A DNA stretch of 5,862 bases, from NCBI GenBank assembly GCA_030836365.1, contig JAURQB010000019.1, positions 1 through 5,862 on the forward strand. The letters run 5' to 3'. The position numbers were made by a program, and so were the translations under genes. This DNA comes from Bdellovibrionota bacterium. Its GTDB lineage: Bacteria > Bdellovibrionota > Bacteriovoracia > Bacteriovoracales > Bacteriovoracaceae. The notes below the pieces were generated by a model. It saw only the letters and a list, made by a program, of their open reading frames with translations, had not been told where the DNA came from and did no database searches. Positions within the stretch are counted from its first letter, which is position 1. Each line of letters opens with the position of its first letter. Below are positions 1-5,243 of the stretch, one piece after another.

Positions 1-32
1 AATTGTTTGTTGCCCTTTGCCGATTAAGCTTT

Positions 33-971
33 ATGCTTCGCTATCTTTTTATTTTTTTTATGGCGTGCAATATTAGTGCATCGACAGACAAATTGATCTC
101 TGTTGGAGATTTGGTTGTGCGCTTACCAAGTTCACATGTGTTTTTTGAAACTTCCAAAAAAGAAAATCATGTGCTTCGAAAATGTTTTTTAGAATTTTTG
201 GAACAGGAATTAATTCCAACTAATAGGCCGGCCATCCAAACGTTGAATAAGTTAGGCGCTTATGTTGAAATTTCATTTTCAACATCTTCTGGCCATGGAG
301 ATTTTTTCATCGAGGGTAATGACCTTGGTAATGAGTGGTGTAATAAGACAAAAAGGCATCAGAAAATGGGCGAAATTAAAAGTAAGATGGATCAACAAAT
401 TGATCGTCTTTTTAGAGAAAGCTTTGCTCAAGGGTCTTCTTCGTTGGCAGGTGCTAACAAATATTCTGGCTGTGCTGATTTAGACTTTTCTCACTTTCGA
501 TTAAATGAGCGAGGGAGATTAATTTATAATAAAAAAAATGAACTCGTTACTAACGCTGTTTTAAAAAGAGCACTTTTTGAGTATTTTTATCAACAGAGAT
601 CCCGTGGGAAAATGAAACACATTATTTCTGGTACCGAATTTCTTGTGATTCTCGGAGGTAAAAACTGTTTAACCCGAAAATATAAATTGGATATCAATGG
701 CGAAATTGTATTAGATTATTGTTTACGAAAAAGAAAAAAAAGAAGTAGAGAGAAAGAAGAACCTGACAACGTGAATATTCATGACCCCGATCTTCGCCAA
801 CGTGAACTCGATTTTAAAAATGAATTTAAAAAGTTAATGGAGAAAATTGAGCAAACTGATTTCTCTGAATATTCAGAGGATGAGCTAGGGTTTGTTTATG
901 ACGAAAATGGAGAAATTGTAGAGAATGAAACGATCCTCGAGGCTTACTATGATTACGAACCAGGGGAGTAG
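33..971 (+). CDS. Secreted protein of unknown function with three NGE[IL]V-type motifs
   Basis: I do not recognise the family. From the ATG at 33 the protein is 312 residues and opens with a signal peptide (MLRYLFIFFMACNISAS, cleavage near residue 17), so it should be exported. A lipoprotein reading (FMAC, Cys12) is possible but the lipobox is poor. The mature part carries scattered cysteines (near residues 51, 103, 147, 212 and 230), a very basic patch at 231-241 (RKRKKRSR) and an acidic C-terminus. Three related motifs stand out: YNKKNELV (165-172), LDINGEIV (219-226) and YDENGEIV (289-296). No catalytic signature is visible. The frame stays open to the window edge and a TTG at 3 would add ten residues, so the true start could lie at 3 or upstream. 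I chose ATG 33 for the compact signal peptide, although no Shine-Dalgarno sequence is seen. It lies 62 bases before the next gene on the same strand, probably in one operon. Confidence 0.8.
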   Translation: MLRYLFIFFMACNISASTDKLISVGDLVVRLPSSHVFFETSKKENHVLRKCFLEFLEQELIPTNRPAIQTLNKLGAYVEISFSTSSGHGDFFIEGNDLGNEWCNKTKRHQKMGEIKSKMDQQIDRLFRESFAQGSSSLAGANKYSGCADLDFSHFRLNERGRLIYNKKNELVTNAVLKRALFEYFYQQRSRGKMKHIISGTEFLVILGGKNCLTRKYKLDINGEIVLDYCLRKRKKRSREKEEPDNVNIHDPDLRQRELDFKNEFKKLMEKIEQTDFSEYSEDELGFVYDENGEIVENETILEAYYDYEPGE

Positions 972-978
972 TCTTCAT

Positions 979-997
979 CGATAAATAATTTTTATCG
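979..997. repeat. Weak AT-rich inverted repeat between the first two genes
   Basis: CGATAAA (979-985) pairs with TTTATCG (991-997) around a five-base loop. It sits just after the first gene's TAG (969-971) and before either candidate start of the second gene. The stem has only seven pairs, mostly A-T, with no following T-run, so it is at best a weak attenuator or processing site and may be chance. Confidence 0.25.
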
Positions 998-1033
998 TTA
1001 ATGAAAATATGTAGAAGTGCCGATAATTTAAAT

Positions 1034-3394
1034 ATGCGAAACCTTCTCTTACTTTTTGTTTTGTATGCTTTTTTTTCTCACGGTGGAGAAACTCTTGATC
1101 CAAATGAGCTCGTTTCTGGCGTGGGGATGCCCGCGAGTTGTGATGATAATGAAGCTAGAGGGCCATGCAAGCTTTCATGTGAGAATGCAGTAAAAGCTAG
1201 CAAGATTATGGGGGAGATCGGTCAATTTTTAAATAGCCTCGATTGCCAAAACAGGTCGTGCGATCTTCGTGATGTTGACGGGCAAATAAATTCAATTATT
1301 GAACTGGGATTGGGAGCAGAGGATGTACGAAACAGAGAACTTGTAAAACGAGCGATACTTTCAGAACTCTCTGGCAAATTGTCTGCCGCCTCTGCTGAAT
1401 TACCCCCAGAGTTATCCGAGGAAATTAATAATAATATTCAAGCGCAAGATATTTCTAGAAGTAGGGCGCAATTCAATCAAGAATACGAAGATTATGATGA
1501 GGATAAAGAGTACGAAGATATAAAATCAAAACTAGCGCAAATTGATAAGAAAGTTGCACAGTTTCAAGAAGCAGTGCCAAAAGCAAAAAGGGCAATGCAA
1601 GAGCAAGGCTATTTGGGACTCATTGGTGAAAATATAATGGAGATGGGTTGCATGAGTGGGAATTGTCCAACAGAGTTTAAGTCTCTTACGACTGCTCCCA
1701 AGAACATTGAGAGCGCAATTGATACGGAATTTGTTTCAATTATTCAGTTGTTGGAGCAAAACCGAGGGGTTCTTCAAGAGAAGCTTAATGATTACACGCC
1801 AGAGTATCAAGCAAAGCAAACTCAATTACTCGAAAAAATTGACTCCTATGATAAAAAGTTAGCTTACATTCATAAGTTGCGAAATGGTGTACAAATGAAT
1901 GTGATCACGCCGGGGCAATCATCTCTTCGTCGGACTGAAGAAGGAATGCTTGATGATGCAATTATGAGCGATAAAATTGCAACTTCCGTTTATACAACGA
2001 CAGCTGCAACTCTTGTTGCAGTTTACACGGGTGGACTTGCAGGAAAAGCGGCTTTGGGCGAGGGAGCAACGATGCTGAGTTATATGGCCTATCTTGGAGC
2101 ATCTGGAGGATCAACGTATGTTGCCGTTGAGGGGGGCAAGGATATTTTAGGGGCAGCAATTGAGAGTAGCTCTTCAGGTATTTCTTTTTGGTGTGCGATG
2201 ACTCAAAAAATTCCAAATAATTCTACTGATGTATTAAAAGAGGGATTAGTTGTTGGTGCTATGTCGATGCTTGCAGGAGGAGCTCTCGGGTATGGAATGC
2301 GATCATCAATTAGTGCTGTAAAAAACTTAACAACAGCTGGAGCTGGATTGCTTTTGGGTTATACCGCCAAGGCCCTTACTTATGACACTATGAATAGCGT
2401 GGAGAATCTAATTTCCGAGAACCGAGAGGCGATCAGTCCAATGTGTGAATCTATTCTTCGCTCTTCTGCGGCAGGGGATGTTGCTCTAGACGTAGGAGCG
2501 TTTACAAGTTTCTTGCGACTCGAAAACAGTGCACGGACAAGTATGAAGTCAACTCCTCCAAGTAATCCGAATGGTGGTCAAAAACCACGTCCGAGAAAAA
2601 CAAGAAGTGCTCAACCGCCAAAACCAGACCCAAATCTCGCTTTCATTCCTGAGGGTTTAAATCTGCCTCAGAGAAAAGGCCTCGAAACTGCCTTGTATCA
2701 TATGGATGATATAAACTTTGGAGGAAGGGGGAATATAGTTAATGTGCCAATACGAGCGGCTGAAAATATTGGAAATACAGAACTTCGACAATTAAACAAA
2801 TTAATGAAAGTCATGTCGGATAAAAGTTTTGTTAAAGAATGTTTAGAACAGTTGAGTGGTTCATTTAAAAAGTACTCAGATAGAAGGTCAAATAAAATTA
2901 ATATAAACGGTAAACTTAATGCGGATGACTTTTTCTTAAGCGCGCTTAAAAGTGATGGCTTTAGTGCGATTGGTGGTGAGGTGGATGGAATGTCATCAAT
3001 TGCAGTAGCCTCCATTGATAATGTAGGTGGAATTTATCAACAATCTGGGAAAACAGGAGCAGCTCAATATACACATGCTGTTCGTGCCTATATTTTCGAT
3101 CAGGCGTATCGAAAACTCGCTGCTTCAGGGGGACTTGTTGATGGGAATGGTAATCGAATTACAAATAACTCTCAGATGAATAGATATTTTAAAAAATTGT
3201 TCAAAAATGATGATGACTTATATAAACACCTGTTCACTGGAGAAGATAATCGTTACATGTATGAAGAGTCTGGAGGAAGTCTGATTGAAGGTCAAACAAG
3301 AAATCAAGGTGAGCGAGGGTCGAAGAACGCATTGAATGACCATTATTTAACAGAAATTGTCGATCAGGCGTTTAGTGGATTCTTTGATTTCTAA
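1034..3394 (+). CDS. Large secreted multi-segment protein of unknown function
   Basis: Not a family I recognise. From ATG 1034 it is 786 residues. A clear signal peptide (MRNLLLLFVLYAFFSHG) supports this start over the in-frame ATG at 1001, which would add 11 polar residues before it; neither has a good Shine-Dalgarno sequence. Order of segments: a cysteine-bearing head (Cys 36, 45, 49, and CQNRSC at 71-76); a charged, helical, coiled-coil-like region about 135-290 with an acidic Tyr-rich stretch and a CMSGNC pair at 206-211; several Gly/Ala-rich hydrophobic segments at about 313-340, 347-367, 403-421 and 432-450 that could insert in or cross a membrane; a Pro-rich basic linker at about 504-534; and a C-terminal domain of about 250 residues with no motif I can name. 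The mature protein has ten cysteines, consistent with periplasmic disulfides. The layout recalls surface or toxin-delivery proteins, but no toxin motif or immunity gene is seen, so function stays open. A strong palindrome begins 11 bases after the stop. Confidence 0.85.
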   Translation: MRNLLLLFVLYAFFSHGGETLDPNELVSGVGMPASCDDNEARGPCKLSCENAVKASKIMGEIGQFLNSLDCQNRSCDLRDVDGQINSIIELGLGAEDVRNRELVKRAILSELSGKLSAASAELPPELSEEINNNIQAQDISRSRAQFNQEYEDYDEDKEYEDIKSKLAQIDKKVAQFQEAVPKAKRAMQEQGYLGLIGENIMEMGCMSGNCPTEFKSLTTAPKNIESAIDTEFVSIIQLLEQNRGVLQEKLNDYTPEYQAKQTQLLEKIDSYDKKLAYIHKLRNGVQMNVITPGQSSLRRTEEGMLDDAIMSDKIATSVYTTTAATLVAVYTGGLAGKAALGEGATMLSYMAYLGASGGSTYVAVEGGKDILGAAIESSSSGISFWCAMTQKIPNNSTDVLKEGLVVGAMSMLAGGALGYGMRSSISAVKNLTTAGAGLLLGYTAKALTYDTMNSVENLISENREAISPMCESILRSSAAGDVALDVGAFTSFLRLENSARTSMKSTPPSNPNGGQKPRPRKTRSAQPPKPDPNLAFIPEGLNLPQRKGLETALYHMDDINFGGRGNIVNVPIRAAENIGNTELRQLNKLMKVMSDKSFVKECLEQLSGSFKKYSDRRSNKININGKLNADDFFLSALKSDGFSAIGGEVDGMSSIAVASIDNVGGIYQQSGKTGAAQYTHAVRAYIFDQAYRKLAASGGLVDGNGNRITNNSQMNRYFKKLFKNDDDLYKHLFTGEDNRYMYEESGGSLIEGQTRNQGERGSKNALNDHYLTEIVDQAFSGFFDF

Positions 3395-3405
3395 TCCCCA
3401 AAAAT

Positions 3406-3432
3406 CCCAAAAGGTACGCGGTACCTTTTGGG
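3406..3432 (+). repeat. GGTAC palindrome, copy 1 (probable transcription terminator)
   Basis: A perfect inverted repeat: left arm CCCAAAAGGTAC (3406-3417), centre GCG (3418-3420), and right arm the exact reverse complement (3421-3432). The 12-base-pair stem starts 11 bases after the stop of the large secreted gene. Position and stem strength suggest a transcript end or 3' stabiliser, although no U-tract follows outside the stem. The strand given is the one reading GCG at the centre. The same core occurs at 4428-4450 and 5207-5231, so this is a dispersed repeat and not only a local terminator. Confidence 0.85.
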
Positions 3433-3433
3433 T

Positions 3434-3449
3434 TGTTCATCACTGTTCA
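3434..3449 (+). promoter_or_regulatory. Tandem TGTTCA repeats, possible upstream activator site
   Basis: TGTTCA occurs at 3434-3439 and 3444-3449, ten bases apart start to start, about one helical turn. The pair lies 69-84 bases upstream of the GG of the sigma-54-type promoter, within the range where enhancer-binding activators bind. The role is inferred from spacing alone, and two 6-mers in an AT-rich gap may be coincidence. Confidence 0.25.
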
Positions 3450-3515
3450 AAAAGTAAACGAATCGAAAAAATAGCATTTGAAATCATTGCAAGTTGTTGA
3501 AAATAAATGAAATTT

Positions 3516-3531
3516 TTGGCATTTTTCTTGC
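3516..3531 (+). promoter_or_regulatory. Sigma-54 (RpoN) type -24/-12 promoter
   Basis: TTGGCA (3516-3521), six bases, then TTGC (3528-3531) gives the invariant GG (3518-3519), N10, GC (3530-3531) of RpoN promoters, and matches the wider TTGGCAC-N5-TTGC consensus closely. Transcription would start about 12 bases after the GC, near 3543, leaving a short leader that still contains the Shine-Dalgarno site at 3550-3556. A sigma-70 reading (TTGGCA as -35, 16-base spacer, TATTAT at 3538-3543 as -10) is also possible, but it would start transcription at or inside the Shine-Dalgarno sequence, so the sigma-54 reading fits better. Confidence 0.6.
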
Positions 3532-3549
3532 CCTCTATATTATCAATTT

Positions 3550-3556
3550 GGGGGAG
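3550..3556 (+). promoter_or_regulatory. Strong Shine-Dalgarno site of the M50 protease gene
   Basis: GGGGGAG ends five bases before ATG 3562. It is the strongest ribosome binding site in the window and fixes this start. Three of the five genes here lack an obvious one, so its strength is notable. Confidence 0.8.
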
Positions 3557-3561
3557 AGTTT

Positions 3562-4413
3562 ATGAAGTTTATTATTTCATCAATTTTAGTTTTATCTTTT
3601 ACGACATCTTTATATGCTCAATGTCATTCAGTTGAAGAGTGTTTAGCTCAGGTAGCGGAAGAACAAAGCGGGGAGGCGGGTTGTGAAAGCCGTTCTTCTA
3701 GTTTTCTTCGCCCATCTCCTGAAGGGTTTGTGGCACCAACATCCGAAAATGTTGAAGATGATCTTTCTCCCAGTAAGACGACCCTTGCCCTGGTAGGGGT
3801 GGCCGCAGCACCACTTGCTTTTTGGGGAACATACGTTATTCATGAACTTAGTCATTGCATAGCTGCTGAATCTTTTGGTTATGATTGTTATGAAATGAAA
3901 TTAATTCCGTATCACAGCGAAGAGCATGATATGTTTTATTTTGCCTCTGTTCGGCACCGAGTGCCTGTTGCACTTGGTACAAGTGCTAAAAATGAGGCGT
4001 TAATTACGGCCGCTCCAATGATGACTAATGCAGGTTTAATTTCAGTTTACTCTGCTTTGGCCTTTACTGATAATTTACCTAAAAACCCATGGGTGAAATT
4101 AGGGACCCTGCTAATGGGGGGGTTTCAATTGGTTGATTTAGGTGTTCATATTAGTAATACAAAACCTGCGAGTGATTCAGGAAAATTAATTCACTATTTG
4201 AAAACGGATCATGGTTATAGTGATCGTCAAGCTTACTGGGCCGTAAAAGGTCCACAAATTGGCTTCGTTACTCTTGGAGCTGCGGCCATTGCTCTTGAAG
4301 GCAAAAGGTTATTTTTTGATCGCAAATCGAAAAGGAAAGATGAAAGTAGCCTTCGGATTACTCCTCAACTAAGTGGAAGCCAAATGGGCTTAATGGTTGG
4401 CGGACAATTTTAG
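3562..4413 (+). CDS. M50/site-2-protease-like membrane zinc metallopeptidase
   Basis: A 283-residue membrane protein. HELSH at 94-98 ends a hydrophobic helix (about 73-93) and is followed by a Gly (106) in an AAESFGY context, as in M50 intramembrane proteases (HExxH...A...G). NTKPASDSGK at 199-208 fits the second M50 signature, NxxP...D, making Asp205 the likely third zinc ligand. AAPMMTN (150-156) resembles the conserved small-residue AGPxxN motif. Further hydrophobic stretches lie at about 147-168, 177-197 and 231-246. This family cleaves membrane-embedded substrates, often to release regulators; the substrate here is unknown. Unusual features are a cleavable-looking signal peptide (to Ala19), a short periplasmic segment with Cys 21, 27 and 41, and a C-terminus (ITPQLSGSQMGLMVGGQF) that resembles an outer-membrane beta-strand ending in Phe. 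A strong Shine-Dalgarno site and a sigma-54-type promoter precede it. Its stop overlaps that of the opposing LysM gene. The family call is good; actual protease activity is inferred. Confidence 0.75.
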   Translation: MKFIISSILVLSFTTSLYAQCHSVEECLAQVAEEQSGEAGCESRSSSFLRPSPEGFVAPTSENVEDDLSPSKTTLALVGVAAAPLAFWGTYVIHELSHCIAAESFGYDCYEMKLIPYHSEEHDMFYFASVRHRVPVALGTSAKNEALITAAPMMTNAGLISVYSALAFTDNLPKNPWVKLGTLLMGGFQLVDLGVHISNTKPASDSGKLIHYLKTDHGYSDRQAYWAVKGPQIGFVTLGAAAIALEGKRLFFDRKSKRKDESSLRITPQLSGSQMGLMVGGQF

Positions 4414-5126
4414 CGTCGATTGGAAGTCAAAAGGTACGCGGTACCTTTTGGCAATTTGGGCGCATTGCCCAGGTTCGGCTCAGGTTCATAAAAGATCGTA
4501 AAACCTGTGAATATAAGATCAGGGTCTCGTATCAGTGATCTATTATTTTGATATATTTTTTTCCACTTTCTAAATGTCCCATATTTATCTTTAGATATAC
4601 TGCCAAGCGTATCATTACGCTGGATGATATAGGCAATGCCTTTAGGCTCATGAAAAGCATTTTTCCTTTTTATGTTTTTAATAATAAGAGTATTTCCAGT
4701 GATTAGTCTTCGAGCATCATGAGGATTCTCTTTTAATATTTCTCGCCACAGTTGATAATCGCCATAAACGCTCCAGGCAATTAACATCAATGTATCTCCT
4801 GGTTTGATCACGTATTCGGTATACTCCTGAGGCTTATTATCTTCTTCGATCTCTAACTCTGAGATAGAGGGGTAATATTCTTTTTGTTGTTCTTCTCGTT
4901 CTGGAAGTTGATTAAAAATTTTCTCTACATTTTCATTTGGATTAGAAGAACTGAGAGATCTTTCCTGTTCAAAAAAAGTGCTTTCTCCCCAAAAATTATC
5001 ACTTACTGAAGAACTATGTTCATCGTGGTCTTGGTTTTCTTGATGGCCATCAAAAAAAGCACTGTCGTTTGAAGAGCACGAAGCCGCAACAATCAAAATT
5101 AATAAAATAGAAACGTTTCTTTTCAC
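4410..5126 (-). CDS. LysM-domain lipoprotein (two LysM repeats)
   Basis: A 238-residue peptidoglycan-binding lipoprotein. The N-terminus has a lipoprotein signal with lipobox AASC, putting the lipidated residue at Cys17; Ser at +2 favours the outer membrane under the enterobacterial Lol rule. Residues 18-100 form a low-complexity Ser/Asp/Glu/His-rich linker. LysM 1 spans about 104-150 (YVIKPGDTLMLIAWSVYGDY...), and LysM 2 about 165-213 (YIIQRNDTLGSISKDKYG..., ending in DPDLIFTGFTIFY). LysM domains bind the glycan backbone, so the protein probably tethers the outer membrane to the wall or anchors a partner. The start is GTG at 5126, supported by an upstream AAAAGG and by the immediate lipoprotein signal. 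Residues 226-233 (PKGTAYLL) are encoded by the dispersed palindrome, so the C-terminal tail appears repeat-derived. It converges on the M50 gene with overlapping stops and diverges from the gene at 5244. Confidence 0.9.
   Translation of the reverse strand: MKRNVSILLILIVAASCSSNDSAFFDGHQENQDHDEHSSSVSDNFWGESTFFEQERSLSSSNPNENVEKIFNQLPEREEQQKEYYPSISELEIEEDNKPQEYTEYVIKPGDTLMLIAWSVYGDYQLWREILKENPHDARRLITGNTLIIKNIKRKNAFHEPKGIAYIIQRNDTLGSISKDKYGTFRKWKKIYQNNRSLIRDPDLIFTGFTIFYEPEPNLGNAPKLPKGTAYLLTSNRR
4428..4450 (+). repeat. GGTAC palindrome, copy 2, inside the LysM gene's 3' end
   Basis: Left arm CAAAAGGTAC (4428-4437), centre GCG (4438-4440), right arm the exact reverse complement (4441-4450). The orientation matches copy 1. 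It lies 15 bases past the M50 stop, yet it is within the opposing LysM reading frame, where it encodes the tail residues KGTAYLL and part of the preceding Pro. As a hairpin it could end transcription from both sides of this convergent junction. Confidence 0.85.
4450..4469. repeat. Short inverted repeat abutting palindrome copy 2
   Basis: GGCAAT (4450-4455) pairs with ATTGCC (4464-4469) around an eight-base loop. It shares base 4450 with the palindrome, so the two hairpins could stack or compete. It lies inside the LysM coding sequence and may be chance. Confidence 0.25.
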
Positions 5127-5134
5127 GAAAAATA

Positions 5135-5140
5135 CCTTTT
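5135..5140 (-). promoter_or_regulatory. Shine-Dalgarno site deciding the GTG start of the LysM gene
   Basis: On the minus strand AAAAGG lies eight bases upstream of GTG (5126-5124). With the lipoprotein signal that follows at once, it supports GTG as the start; the next in-frame Met is residue 113, inside LysM 1. Confidence 0.6.
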
Positions 5141-5206
5141 ATTTACTAAATTTCGGGATAAAGAGGTTATATTTTTAGACCGTGAGAGAGGCATTCTTTT
5201 CCAATG

Positions 5207-5231
5207 CCAAAAGGTACCGCGTACCTTTTGG
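5207..5231 (-). repeat. GGTAC palindrome, copy 3, inverted, before the start of the last gene
   Basis: Left arm CCAAAAGGTAC (5207-5217), centre CGC (5218-5220), right arm the exact reverse complement (5221-5231). The centre is CGC on the plus strand, so this copy is inverted relative to copies 1 and 2. It lies in the 117-base divergent gap, 12 bases before ATG 5244, where it would form a hairpin in the mRNA leader. Its GG end is the only Shine-Dalgarno-like sequence near that start. Confidence 0.85.
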
Positions 5232-5243
5232 GATAATAACGAC

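Noticed and set aside
1656..1862. Plus-strand open frame of 68 codons in another frame of the large secreted gene
   Set aside because: It is fully embedded in the real gene without a ribosome binding site; the composition is that of a shifted frame.
1962..2216. Minus-strand open frame of 84 codons inside the large secreted gene
   Set aside because: It lies wholly within a well-supported coding sequence, has no Shine-Dalgarno site or domain, and its product is low-complexity in a way typical of an antisense shadow.
2698..3015. Minus-strand open frame of 105 codons opposite the C-terminal domain of the large secreted gene
   Set aside because: The Leu/Ser-rich product is typical of the complement of a real gene; it has no start context and no recognisable domain.
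2935..3210. EF-hand-like Asp/Asn-rich loops in the large secreted protein (DGNGNRI and NINGKLN)
   Set aside because: The ligand spacing and the required acidic residue at position 12 are missing, so no calcium site can be claimed.
4448..4463. Second GG-N10-GC match, possibly a sigma-54 promoter on the plus strand
   Set aside because: The -12 element reads GCGC, not TTGC; the match lies inside the LysM coding sequence and would only drive an antisense transcript. Likely chance overlap with the palindrome flank.
5132..5142. AAAAGGTA on the minus strand upstream of the LysM gene, resembling half of the GGTAC palindrome
   Set aside because: Only one arm is present and it is explained by the Shine-Dalgarno site; a similar lone CAAAAGGT at 4302-4309 shows such half-sites arise by chance here.
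5166..5171. TATAAC on the minus strand as a -10 box for the LysM gene
   Set aside because: No acceptable -35 element is found at 16-18 bases, so the promoter cannot be supported from sequence.
3406..5231. Reading the three palindromes as a CRISPR array
   Set aside because: The copies are about 0.8-1 kb apart, separated by genes, and differ in orientation; there are no regular spacers and no cas genes.
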